This document shows, in pieces, positions 7,689 through 15,650 of a stretch of 64,000 nt of DNA; positions within the stretch are counted from its first letter, which is position 1, and each line of letters opens with the position of its first letter. The notes beneath the pieces are model-generated. The model ran no database searches. It was not told the DNA's origin and saw nothing but the letters and a program-made list of their open reading frames with translations. Origin of the DNA: JALOLG01 sp963722415. GTDB lineage: Bacteria > Actinomycetota > Acidimicrobiia > Acidimicrobiales > Ilumatobacteraceae. The DNA lies in the NCBI GenBank assembly GCA_963722415.1, contig CAVRNI010000030.1, positions 62,001 through 126,000 of the forward strand, written 5' to 3'. The translations under genes and the position numbers were made by a program.

Positions 7689-8630
7689 TCAGCCTGGCTC
7701 GTCGTCGTTCGATGTCGACGGCGTGGACACGAGTTGGTTCGACGACTGCATCGGCTTCCCCGTCGACCTCGGGTTCGACGACCGCATCGGCGTCCGCCGT
7801 CGACCTCGGGTTCGACGACTGGCGTCGGCTTCCGCCTCGACCTCGGGTTCGACGACCTCATCAGCTTCCCCGTCGACGTCAGGTTCGACGACTGCATCAG
7901 CTTCCCCATCGACATCGGGTTCGATGACTGCATCGGCTTCCGGCTCGGCGTCGAGATCTGCCGGCGTGTCGATGTCCGACTCGGGTTCGTCATCCCGGTC
8001 GAGCACCGCGAGGAAGTCGTCGGTGTCCTGTTCGCCCGTGATGTCCTCGTCGTCGTCATCGTCGGCGTCCGTCGACTCGTCATCGCTCTCGACCACTCCG
8101 TCGCCTGCAAGAGCGCCTGCGTCGTCACCCGCGACGACGTCCGACACGACCTCAGCCGTGCCCTCACCCGGCGTCAGTTCGTCGGCGCGTTCGACGTCGA
8201 GCGACCCGGCAACCGCGAGGGGCGCGCCCGACGGGGCTGGGAGATCGGCCGTGGCTCCGACCGAAGGCGCGTCCGACGCGAGATCTTCGAAGCCGATCGT
8301 TTGGGGGCCGCGCTCGAAGTCGGCGTCCGTCGCCGGTGGTGCGCTCGATGGTTCCAGCGGATCGGCACCACCGGGACGCATCTCGTCGAGATGGCGACGC
8401 TGCCACACCGGGTCGGCCCGTCGCCACTTCCGCTGGCCCATCCGTTCGAGTGGCGCGAGGACCTCAGGGTCCGGTCGGGTGGTCCGCATCAACCACACGG
8501 CGAGCAAGATCATCGCGAACCCGAGCGCCACGAGGAGCACGATCGTGGCGTACACAGTGCGGTCGCGGCCGGGGTCACCGACGGCGACGAGCGCGACGCT
8601 GGATCGAGTTGGGAACGGGAGCGGAGGCAT
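7689..8630 (-). CDS. Single-pass membrane protein with acidic repeat tail
   Basis: The ATG at 8630 gives a product of about 313 residues. After a short N-terminus comes one membrane span (VYATIVLLVALGFAMILLAV) followed by a basic stretch (MRTTRPDPE ... RKWRRADPVWQRRHLDEMR) and then a long acidic, disordered tail. The tail includes the run STDADDDDDEDITGEQDTDD and units of the type EPDVDGEADAVV. The tail is built from about 30-bp tandem repeats (7733-7960). In the last repeats the frame changes to arginine/serine-rich sequence, so indels inside the repeats are likely and the true C-terminus is uncertain. Function unknown; topology suggests a bitopic protein with a cytoplasmic or surface acidic tail. 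Confidence 0.6.
   Translation of the reverse strand: MPPLPFPTRSSVALVAVGDPGRDRTVYATIVLLVALGFAMILLAVWLMRTTRPDPEVLAPLERMGQRKWRRADPVWQRRHLDEMRPGGADPLEPSSAPPATDADFERGPQTIGFEDLASDAPSVGATADLPAPSGAPLAVAGSLDVERADELTPGEGTAEVVSDVVAGDDAGALAGDGVVESDDESTDADDDDDEDITGEQDTDDFLAVLDRDDEPESDIDTPADLDAEPEADAVIEPDVDGEADAVVEPDVDGEADEVVEPEVEAEADASRRTRGRRRTPMRSSNPRSTGKPMQSSNQLVSTPSTSNDDEPG
7733..7960 (-). repeat. ~30-bp in-gene tandem repeats encoding E/D-V motifs
   Basis: On the plus strand the block is built of variants of gtcgacctcgggttcgacga followed by nine or ten bases, about seven units. On the minus strand each encodes E-P-[DE]-V-[DE]-[GA]-E-A-D-x-V-V. Phase slips near 7800-7830 suggest expansion, contraction or sequencing indels. 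Confidence 0.65.
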
Positions 8631-8652
8631 CGTCGGTGGGAAGTGTGGCAGG

Positions 8653-9417
8653 TCACCGTTGATGGTAGGGGCACCACACCGTCGTGCGCCCGCCAACCGT
8701 CTCCGCCCGAAGAGGCCGACCGTCGCGGGGGCAGGTGGGGCGGGTCGCACGGACCTCGGGCGACAGCACTCCGGTGTGGCTGCCTCCACGTTCGAGCATC
8801 GCCGGCAGGTGCTCGAGCATCGCCGCGTACAGGCGGCCGACCTGACGCGTGGTGACCGTGTTGGCGATCCGCCGTGGGTCGAGTCCGGAGTGCCACAACA
8901 GCTCGTCGACCAGCATGTTGCCGAGGCCGGCGATCGCGTGCTGGTCGAGCAGAACCGCCTTCAACGCCGTTCGACGCCGCCGGAGCACCGCCGCCAACTC
9001 GGCGCGTGTCACGTCGAACAGGTCCGGCCCCAGCGGTCCCACGTCGGGGTCGAGCGAGAACCGGGCCCAGCGCCTCGGATCGTTGACCCGCAGCACCCCG
9101 CCGTCGGTGAGCTCGATGCGGAGCCGATCCCAACGCGCCTCGTCGCGCCGGCTGGAGTAGTTCAGCTGCTCGATCGGCGCCGCGCCGTCCAGCACGAGCC
9201 GCCCGGTCATCCCGAAGTGCAGCCCGACCGTGGGACCGTCGGTGCTGAGCAGCAAGAGCTTGCCGATGCGGTCGGCCGCGGTGAACTCCCGTGCGGCAAC
9301 GGCATCGGCGAAGTCCGGCGGCGCGAGCCAGTCGTCGACGAACACGTGCGCCACCCGCCGGCCGATCGCGCCGACCGCGGTGCGGCGGTACAACTCGACC
9401 TCCAAGCCTTCGGGCAC
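8653..9417 (-). CDS. Formamidopyrimidine-DNA glycosylase / endonuclease VIII family
   Basis: GTG start giving MPEGLEVELYRR: Pro2 is the catalytic amine and Glu3 the acid of the Fpg/Nei family. The 254-residue length is typical. The helix-two-turn-helix region is present (ALKAVLLDQHAIAGLGNMLV, with the conserved N and E in DELLWHSGLDP). The C-terminal zinc finger is altered: CPRD near the start and CPYH at the end, instead of C-x2-C pairs, so zinc could be held by Cys/Asp/Cys/His or lost. The enzyme would remove oxidised bases and nick the abasic site. Fpg and Nei2-type members cannot be told apart here. It is followed by the acidic membrane protein and the 75-residue protein on the same strand. 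Confidence 0.85.
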   Translation of the reverse strand: MPEGLEVELYRRTAVGAIGRRVAHVFVDDWLAPPDFADAVAAREFTAADRIGKLLLLSTDGPTVGLHFGMTGRLVLDGAAPIEQLNYSSRRDEARWDRLRIELTDGGVLRVNDPRRWARFSLDPDVGPLGPDLFDVTRAELAAVLRRRRTALKAVLLDQHAIAGLGNMLVDELLWHSGLDPRRIANTVTTRQVGRLYAAMLEHLPAMLERGGSHTGVLSPEVRATRPTCPRDGRPLRAETVGGRTTVWCPYHQR

Positions 9418-9464
9418 CTTGCGAGTGTGGTCGACGGGCGCCGGTGCGGCACACTCGCGACGTC

Positions 9465-9860
9465 ATGACCGATGCGTTGTGGATCGTCGGCTTCGTCGCC
9501 TTGCTCGGCGGGATGTACTACGCCGCGTTCCGCGTCGATCCGCATTGGGTCTCGAAGGACGGCCATCGCTTCATCTGTCACGGCCAACTCGTCGACCACC
9601 ACGGCAACACGCTGCAGACCTGGCGGGAGTATCGCTTCGAGGTCATCGACGACAAACGGATCTTCGGCAGGCGACGTTCGCGGTGGACCCGCCGCGCTGA
9701 AGGCGTGTGGCGCGTCGCGGCGAAGTCCGAGAACCCCCCGAACAAGCGCGAGGTCTACCTGCTCACGTCGGCCGAGAGCGAGAACACCAACCAGATGGCG
9801 ATCCGCCTCCCCGCTTCGAGCCGCGCCGTGCCGGTCCTCGAAGCGATGCGCACGCGCTGA
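9465..9860 (+). CDS. Membrane-anchored hypothetical protein
   Basis: 131 residues. The N-terminal membrane anchor is ALWIVGFVALLGGMYYAAF, followed by a soluble beta-rich domain (RFICHGQLVDHHGNTLQTWR, then EYRFEVIDDKRIFGRRRSRW) and the end VPVLEAMRTR. It has a small basic middle and no known catalytic motif. It is divergent from the glycosylase gene (about 47 bases between starts) and convergent with metX. Conserved family not recognised. Confidence 0.65.
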   Translation: MTDALWIVGFVALLGGMYYAAFRVDPHWVSKDGHRFICHGQLVDHHGNTLQTWREYRFEVIDDKRIFGRRRSRWTRRAEGVWRVAAKSENPPNKREVYLLTSAESENTNQMAIRLPASSRAVPVLEAMRTR

Positions 9861-9877
9861 CTGCGTTGCATCGCATC

Positions 9878-11048
9878 TCAGCCGACTCGCCCGAGGAACT
9901 TGCCGAGCGGTTCGCTCACCTGATCGACGTTGATCAGGAACGCGTCGTGGCCGTGTGGCGAGTCGACTTCGGCGTACCAGCTCGGCGTTCCCTGCGCGGT
10001 GAGCATCTCGTGGATCTGGCGCTGCTGGTACGCCGGATAGAGCATGTCGCTCGAGATCCCGATCGCCAGGGACGGCACCGTGATGCGCGCCATCGCACTC
10101 TCGACCGAACCACGCGAGCGGGCGATGTCGTGCAGATCCATCGCCTTGCCGATCACGAGGTAGCTGTTGGCGTCGAAGCGACGAACCAGTCGTTCGCCGT
10201 GGTATTCGAGGTAGCGCTCGACCTCGAACTGCTGCCACAGGCCGAACGTGTCGCCGAACGCGGGCCGATCGGCGAGATCACGCCCGAAGCGATCGGTGAA
10301 CACGTTGTCGCTGCGGAACGTGACCTGGGCGATCTGACGGGCAACGGCGAGACCCTCCGATGGGCCGTCGCCCGGCTCGGCGCCGTAGTAGTCGCCGCCC
10401 CGCCAGCGCGGGTCGAGACGAATCGCACGGCGTCCGATCGCACCCCACGCGATCTGTTGGGCGGTGGCCTGCATGCACGCCGCGATCGGCGCGATCGAGC
10501 GAACGCGACGCGGATACGTGATCGCCCACTCGAGCACCTGCATCCCGCCCATCGAGCCGCCGACGACCGCGTGCCACGACTCGACACCGAGATGCGGCAT
10601 CAGGCGGGCCTGGGCGCGAACCATGTCGCGGATCGTCACGACAGGGAAGCGCGAGCCGTACGGGCGGCCGTCTGTGGGATGCGGCGACGCCGGGCCGGTC
10701 GAGCCCTGACACCCACCGAGCACGTTGGCGCACACGACGAACCACCGATCGGTGTCGAGCGCCAAGCCCCGGGCCGATGACGTCGGACCACCAGCCCGGC
10801 GCGTTGTGACCTTTCCCGGCGCGGCCGGAGGCATGGCTGTCGCCCGTCCACGCGTGACAGACGAGCACCGCGTTCGAGCGATCGTCGTTGAGCACACCCC
10901 AGGTCTCGTAGGCGATCGTCACGTCGCAGAGGGCGATCCCGCTCTCGAGCGCGAACGGATGGTCGTTGGCGAACGTGAGGAACTGACGGCACCCGATCGG
11001 GTCAGTCGGTTGCCATGCCCCGGTCACCGGGAGCGGCTCGCTGCTCAC
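9878..11048 (-). CDS. metX: Homoserine O-acetyltransferase (frameshifted)
   Basis: Transfers an acetyl group from acetyl-CoA to homoserine, the first committed step of methionine synthesis. It is an alpha/beta hydrolase: nucleophile elbow GGSMGGMQ, acid in SSDMLYP, histidine in SPHGHDAFL. The family signatures YETWGVLN and CHAWTGDSHASG lie at the N-terminus. GTG at 11048 is preceded by a strong AAGGAGG site. One indel in a G/C run near 10775 splits the gene between IGPG and ALDTDRW; everything else is intact, so I read it as a sequencing error. The leader region carries a probable SAM riboswitch. Substrate (acetyl versus succinyl) is by family resemblance only. Confidence 0.9.
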
Positions 11049-11140
11049 GTCGCCTCCTTGTCGCGATTCGTACGTCTCGTTCGGTTCGTCGTGGCATCGC
11101 GAGCGGCACGAACGCTGGGTTGCCGGACGAACCGGCCACA

Positions 11141-11245
11141 TCCCACCGTTTCGTCCGGGCGAACCCGACCGAAGCGGTGGAGGCACCTTGGGGCGTTCAC
11201 CCAGGTTGCCGGGCCCGTTGTGCGGGCCACTCGAAATGCTGGCGC
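11141..11245 (-). promoter_or_regulatory. Probable SAM riboswitch upstream of metX
   Basis: Read on the minus strand, the leader contains ggcccg, then cgggcccggcaacc, then aaggtgcc. These are the P2/J elements (GGCAACC and AGGTGCC) conserved in the SAM-I/SAM-IV riboswitch clan. A stem ccaccg/cggtgg (11174-11179 with 11143-11148) follows. Placement, about 90 bases before the metX start, fits. I cannot draw a complete P1 by eye, so the subclass is open. Confidence 0.6.
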
Positions 11246-11309
11246 GAGCGTATCAGCGGGAGCGCGACGGGTGGACACATGGTTTGGCGACATGGTTAAC
11301 GTCTCCGCA

Positions 11310-12557
11310 ATGCGCGTCCTCGTGGTGGGTTCAGGCGGGGTCGGCTCAGCGTTCGTGGCCATCGCGTCGAGCCGTGAGGCGTACCAACACATCACCGTCG
11401 CCGACATCGACCTCGCCAAGGCGAAGGCCACCGTCGCGACGGCGAAGAACAACGCCCGCGGTGATCGCGTCATGGCCGCCCAGATCGACGCCTCGTCGGA
11501 GGAGTCCGTCGCCGAGCTGGCGCGCTCCGTCAACGCGGACGTCATCCTCAACGCCTGCGACCCTCGCCTGAATCCGTCGATCTTCGAAGGCGCATTCAAG
11601 GCGGGATGCCACTACGTCGACATGGCGATGAACCTGTCGGAGCCGCACCCGACACGCCCCTACGAGAAATGCGGGATCCGGCTCGGTGACGGCCAGTTCG
11701 CCCAGCACCCGGTGTGGAAGAACCGGGAGTTGATGGCGCTCGTCGGGATGGGCGTGGAGCCTGGCTTCTCCGACGTCGCGGCGCGCTACGCCGCCGACGA
11801 GCTGTTCTCGTCGATCATCGAGATCGGGGTCCGCGACGGCGCCGACCTCGTCGTCGATGGCTACGACTTCGCGCCGACGTTCTCGATCTGGACGACGATC
11901 GAAGAGTGTCTCAACCCGCCGGTGATCTACGAACGCGAGCGTGGGTGGTTCACGACCGAGCCGTTCAGTGAGCCGGAGATGTTCACGTTCCCCGACGGCA
12001 TCGGCCCCCTTCAGTGCGTCAACGTCGAGCACGAGGAAGTGATCCTGATGCCGCGGTGGATCGACGTCGAGCGGGTCACGTTCAAGTACGGGCTGGGCGA
12101 GGAGTTCATCGACGTCCTCAAGACGCTCCGCAAGTTGTCGCTCGACCGCACGAAACTGGTCGAGGTGCGGGGAGTCCAGGTCTCGCCGCGCGATGTCGTC
12201 GCCGCGATCCTGCCCGATCCGGCCGAGCTCGGAGCGCAGATGCACGGACGGACGTGTGCCGGTTCGTGGGTGCGCGGGATCGGACAGAACGGCGAGCCAC
12301 GCGAGGTCTACGTGTACCACGTCGTCGACAACGCGTGGTCGATGCGCGAGTTCGGCCACCAGGCGGTGGTCTGGCAGACGGCCGTGATGCCCGCCGTCGC
12401 GATCGAGCTCATGGCGCACGGCATCTGGTCAGGGATCGGAATCGTGGGGCCCGAGGCGCTCCCGGCACTGCCGTTCCTCGACCTGCTCGACGACCACGGC
12501 ACCGAGTGGGAGTGGGACGACTACCTCGACCGCGCCCCCACCGAACTGTCTGCGTGA
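11310..12557 (+). CDS. Saccharopine dehydrogenase-family oxidoreductase (Lys9-like)
   Basis: The 415-residue protein has an N-terminal Rossmann nucleotide site, RVLVVGSGGVGSAFVAIASS, and then the family motifs NADVILNACDPRLNPSIFEG and GCHYVDMAMN. The C-terminal substrate domain contains GMGVEPGFSDVAARYAADEL. Members are saccharopine dehydrogenases or carboxynorspermidine dehydrogenases; sequence alone does not settle the substrate. An alternative in-frame ATG lies six codons upstream at 11292, but the shorter start puts the Rossmann strand at the N-terminus as usual. It is divergent from metX and its riboswitch, and convergent with pdxA2. Confidence 0.75.
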   Translation: MRVLVVGSGGVGSAFVAIASSREAYQHITVADIDLAKAKATVATAKNNARGDRVMAAQIDASSEESVAELARSVNADVILNACDPRLNPSIFEGAFKAGCHYVDMAMNLSEPHPTRPYEKCGIRLGDGQFAQHPVWKNRELMALVGMGVEPGFSDVAARYAADELFSSIIEIGVRDGADLVVDGYDFAPTFSIWTTIEECLNPPVIYERERGWFTTEPFSEPEMFTFPDGIGPLQCVNVEHEEVILMPRWIDVERVTFKYGLGEEFIDVLKTLRKLSLDRTKLVEVRGVQVSPRDVVAAILPDPAELGAQMHGRTCAGSWVRGIGQNGEPREVYVYHVVDNAWSMREFGHQAVVWQTAVMPAVAIELMAHGIWSGIGIVGPEALPALPFLDLLDDHGTEWEWDDYLDRAPTELSA

Positions 12558-12588
12558 CATCGCGCCCTGCGCGTTGTCACGCAGACAG
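12546..12588. terminator. Bidirectional terminator hairpin
   Basis: A perfect 14-bp inverted repeat (ctgtctgcgtgaca / tgtcacgcagacag) with a 15-base loop sits between two convergent genes. The stop codon of the left gene lies inside the first arm. There is no T tract, as is common in high-GC genomes. Confidence 0.7.
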
Positions 12589-12593
12589 GTCGG

Positions 12594-13577
12594 TTAGGTC
12601 GCGAGTTTGCGGGCGTAGGCGAGGGCGTGCGTGAGGGATTCGGTGAAGGCGATGCCCTTCCATGCGATGTCGAAGGCGGTGCCGTGGTCGACCGAGGTGC
12701 GGATGATCGGGAGGCCGAGCGTGACGTTCACGCCGGTGTCGAACGCGAGCAGCTTCATCGGACCGTGACCCTGGTCGTGGTACATGCACACGATCGCGTC
12801 GAACCGCTTCTGGTGGACGGCCTGGTAGAAGACCGTGTCGGCGGGATGCGGTCCGCTGGCGTCGATGCCCGACGACCGCGCCCGCTCGATCGCCGGCGCG
12901 ATGTGCTCGGCGTCCTCGTCGCCGAACAGCCCGTGCTCGCCGGCGTGCGGGTTGAGCCCGCAGACCGCGATCCGCGGGACGTCGAGGAACCGCCGCAACG
13001 TCGCGTCCGTCAGCTCGATCACGTCGAGAACACGCTGCGGTCGAACCCGGTCGATCGCCTCCCGCAACGAACAGTGCGTGCTCACATGGGTGACGGCGAG
13101 GTCGCCGCTCGTGAGCATCATCGTCACCTTCGACGCACCGCACAGCGACGCGATGAACTCGGTGTGGCCGACGAAGCCGGGATCGCTGAGTTGCGTCGCC
13201 TCCTTGTTCATCGGCATCGTGACGATGCCCGCCACCTGCCCGTCGAGGGCATCGACGGTGGCCCGCTCCACGTAGTCGCGTGCCGCTGCGCCGCTCGGCC
13301 GGTCGAGCTCGCCCGGCCGGTGTTGGTCGGCCGTGAGGCGCGCCAGGTCGACAACGCCGAGGCGGCCGGGTTCGACGTCGGCGGCTGATGCGATGACGTG
13401 CACGTCGACGTCGAGGCCGAGCAACTCACGACCGCGCGACAGGATCGCGGCGTCGCCGTAGACGACCGTCGATCCGTCGAGGAGCTCACCCTCGGCGGCA
13501 CGTCGCAGGATGATCTCGGGTCCGACGCCCGAGGCATCACCCATCGTGATCGCCATCGGCGCCGACCGCGCGCTCAT
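12594..13577 (-). CDS. pdxA2: PdxA2-type 4-phospho-acid dehydrogenase
   Basis: A 327-residue PdxA-family protein: GDASGVGPEI at the N-terminus, MPMNKEA, the metal histidines in VGHTEF and NPHAGEHGLFGDED, and MYHDQGHGPMKLLAF. PdxA oxidises 4-phosphohydroxy-threonine in vitamin B6 synthesis. PdxA2 homologues oxidise D-threonate/D-erythronate 4-phosphate and are encoded next to a DUF1537 kinase. Here the gene overlaps such a kinase by four bases (ATGA at 13574-13577), so the PdxA2 role is preferred. A true PdxA role cannot be excluded from the active-site residues. Confidence 0.8.
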   Translation of the reverse strand: MSARSAPMAITMGDASGVGPEIILRRAAEGELLDGSTVVYGDAAILSRGRELLGLDVDVHVIASAADVEPGRLGVVDLARLTADQHRPGELDRPSGAAARDYVERATVDALDGQVAGIVTMPMNKEATQLSDPGFVGHTEFIASLCGASKVTMMLTSGDLAVTHVSTHCSLREAIDRVRPQRVLDVIELTDATLRRFLDVPRIAVCGLNPHAGEHGLFGDEDAEHIAPAIERARSSGIDASGPHPADTVFYQAVHQKRFDAIVCMYHDQGHGPMKLLAFDTGVNVTLGLPIIRTSVDHGTAFDIAWKGIAFTESLTHALAYARKLAT

Positions 13578-14704
13578 GGCGTCAGTGTGCCCCACACGAG
13601 CTCGACGAGCGCGTCGGGCCCGCCGAACCCGCCGCCGCGCGTCACGATCAACGGCCGGTCCCGGCCCGGTCGCAGCGCCCACGGCGTGCCGTCGACGACC
13701 AACCCACCCACGTCGAGGCGTTCCGGCCCGAGCACCGCATCCGTGGTGTCGCCGCCGATCACGACGATCGCGCCGAGCTGGTGAGACGCGGCGATCTCCG
13801 ACACCGCCCGTGCCATCGCCGCGGCCGTCGCCACGGCCGCATCCGCCGACACCGCACCGACCGGTGTCGGCGGGGCGAGGACGATCGGCTCCCCCTTGTC
13901 CACCGCGTCGACCGCGAGCTCGTACCCGTCGCGGAGGACCTGGGCGCCGTGTTCCGCGGCTCGCTCGACCTGCTCGATGGCGTGCGGGTGGGCACTGCCG
14001 CACACGACGAGAACCGGCCCGCGAACGGACGGACGCTCGTTCCGCTCCTTGCTGTTGAAGAGCCGCGCCCCCGCTGAGCCGATGGCTGCCGACGTGCCGG
14101 CGAACAACACGCCGTCGACGCCGACCCACCGATTGGCGATCGCGGCCAGGTCGTCGTCGGTGGCCGCATCGGCGACCGCGATTCCGCCTGGCACCTCGAG
14201 CCAGTCGACGAGGTCGGTCAGGTCGTGGCACCCGACGACGTCGAGTGCTCCGGCGGCGCGGAGCATGTCGGCGGGCCGGCTGTTGTTGACGGGTGTCCTC
14301 ACGTCGTGGCCCGCGGCACCCTCGTGCACCGGGACCTCGTCGACGAGCACCACTCCCCCGACACACGTCCGACCGAGCGCCGGGTATGCCGGGACCACCA
14401 GCACCGGACGACCCGTCTCGGCATGGCGCGCCATGAGCTCGCTGGCCCAGTTGCCTCGCAACGTGCTGTCGATCTTGTGGCCGTATCGCTCGGCGCCCAC
14501 CGCGTCGACGCCCACGGCGCGCGTCGCTGCCATGTCCGACGCCAGGTGCCGGGTCGCGAGGTCGACCACGACGGCACGCGACGCGACGTTCGACAGCTCG
14601 TCGAGGCTGGTCAACGTCGGGACCACACCTGCGCCGTCGTGTGCCAACGAGCCAGCCGTCTCGAGGGCGCCCGTTCGATCATCGGCGGCGATCAAAAACT
14701 CCAC
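13574..14704 (-). CDS. Four-carbon acid sugar kinase (DUF1537 family)
   Basis: 376 residues. The N-terminal substrate domain has ADDRTGALETAG, a variant of the family's ADDLTGALD, then KIDSTLRGNWASEL. The C-terminal nucleotide domain has VVCGSAHPHAIEQVE and VIGGDTTDAVL. It phosphorylates D-threonate or D-erythronate at O4; the following pdxA2, overlapping at the stop, would oxidise the product towards dihydroxyacetone phosphate. GTG at 14704 is preceded by a GGAGAGG site. It is divergent from the hydrolase gene, with 46 bases between starts. No aldolase or transporter for the pathway lies beside it. Confidence 0.8.
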   Translation of the reverse strand: MEFLIAADDRTGALETAGSLAHDGAGVVPTLTSLDELSNVASRAVVVDLATRHLASDMAATRAVGVDAVGAERYGHKIDSTLRGNWASELMARHAETGRPVLVVPAYPALGRTCVGGVVLVDEVPVHEGAAGHDVRTPVNNSRPADMLRAAGALDVVGCHDLTDLVDWLEVPGGIAVADAATDDDLAAIANRWVGVDGVLFAGTSAAIGSAGARLFNSKERNERPSVRGPVLVVCGSAHPHAIEQVERAAEHGAQVLRDGYELAVDAVDKGEPIVLAPPTPVGAVSADAAVATAAAMARAVSEIAASHQLGAIVVIGGDTTDAVLGPERLDVGGLVVDGTPWALRPGRDRPLIVTRGGGFGGPDALVELVWGTLTP

Positions 14705-14750
14705 GCCCGTATCCTCTCCCGACCGGAGGTGGCGACTACGTTCCCGCGCC

Positions 14751-15596
14751 ATGCCCTTCACCCGCAACAACGACTGCGAACTCTACTACGAGGTGTTCGG
14801 ACCGCCCACCAACCCGCCGCTGCTCCTCGTCAACGGCCTGGGCAGCCAGTCCATCAACTTTGCCGACGCGTGGTGCGACAAGTTCGTCGCCCGCGGTTTC
14901 CACGTCATCCGCTTCGACAATCGTGACGTGGGGCTGTCGACCCACTTCGCCGACGCGCCGGTCGGCGAACAGGGAGCGGCGTACTCGTTGTCCGACATGG
15001 CGGGTGACGCACTCGCCGTCCTCGACGCCAACGGCGTCGACCGGGCCCACGTGATGGGTGTGTCGATGGGCGGGATGATCGTCCAGACGCTCGCCATCGA
15101 GCATCCCGACCGGCTGCTGTCGGCGACGTCGGTGATGTCCCACACGGGCGAGCCCGACCACGAGTATTCGACGCCGGAAGCGTGGGCGCACCTGACGAGA
15201 GCGCCCGCGACGAACCGCGACGAGTACGTCAGCGGCCATGTCGCCGGGCTGCGCATCTGGGGGAGCCCGGAATTCGCCGACGAGGATCGCTGGCGGGCGG
15301 ATGCCGAGCGGGCGTTCGACCGGTGCTTCGATCCGTCCGGAACACGACGTCAGTTCCTCGCGATCGCGGCGTCACCACCACGTGCCGAGCTGCTCCGCGA
15401 GGTTGATCTGCCCTTCCTCGTCATCCACGGCGACCGCGACACGTTGATCGACATCTGGGGTGGCCGCCGCACCGCCGAGCTGATCCCCGGCGCCCGGCTC
15501 GAAGTGGTCGAGGGCATGGGCCACGACTACCCGCCGCAGCTGTGGAATCGCCTGGTCGGGCTGATCGGCGAGTTCGCGCTCAACCGGGAGCAGTGA
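14751..15596 (+). CDS. Alpha/beta hydrolase
   Basis: 281 residues. Oxyanion strand LLLVNGLGSQ, nucleophile elbow GVSMGGMIVQ, acid in HGDRDTLI and catalytic histidine in GMGHDYPP, so a full Ser-Asp-His triad is present. There is no signal peptide, so it is cytoplasmic. The sequence is of the epoxide-hydrolase/lactonase/TAP-like branch of small soluble hydrolases; the substrate is unknown. It is followed at once by a strong terminator. Confidence 0.8.
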   Translation: MPFTRNNDCELYYEVFGPPTNPPLLLVNGLGSQSINFADAWCDKFVARGFHVIRFDNRDVGLSTHFADAPVGEQGAAYSLSDMAGDALAVLDANGVDRAHVMGVSMGGMIVQTLAIEHPDRLLSATSVMSHTGEPDHEYSTPEAWAHLTRAPATNRDEYVSGHVAGLRIWGSPEFADEDRWRADAERAFDRCFDPSGTRRQFLAIAASPPRAELLREVDLPFLVIHGDRDTLIDIWGGRRTAELIPGARLEVVEGMGHDYPPQLWNRLVGLIGEFALNREQ

Positions 15597-15606
15597 GCCG
15601 TTACGC

Positions 15607-15639
15607 GGCAGGGGCGCCCACCGAGTGGGCGCCCCTGCC
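15607..15639. terminator. Strong hairpin terminator between convergent genes
   Basis: A perfect 14-bp GC-rich stem (ggcaggggcgccca / tgggcgcccctgcc) with a 5-base loop (ccgag), ten bases after the hydrolase stop and just beyond the stop of the subtilase on the other strand. Confidence 0.85.
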
Positions 15640-15650
15640 GCTGACAGTCG

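Noticed and set aside
7733..7960. Regular repeats resembling a CRISPR array
   Set aside because: Units are about 30 bp in tandem with no unique spacers, keep a coding phase for most of their length, and no cas gene is near.
7329..9468. Long plus-strand open frames over the acidic-repeat and glycosylase genes
   Set aside because: They are antisense shadows: the minus strand carries the recognised Fpg/Nei motifs and a membrane protein, and the plus-strand translations are repetitive Ser/Arg/Thr without domains.
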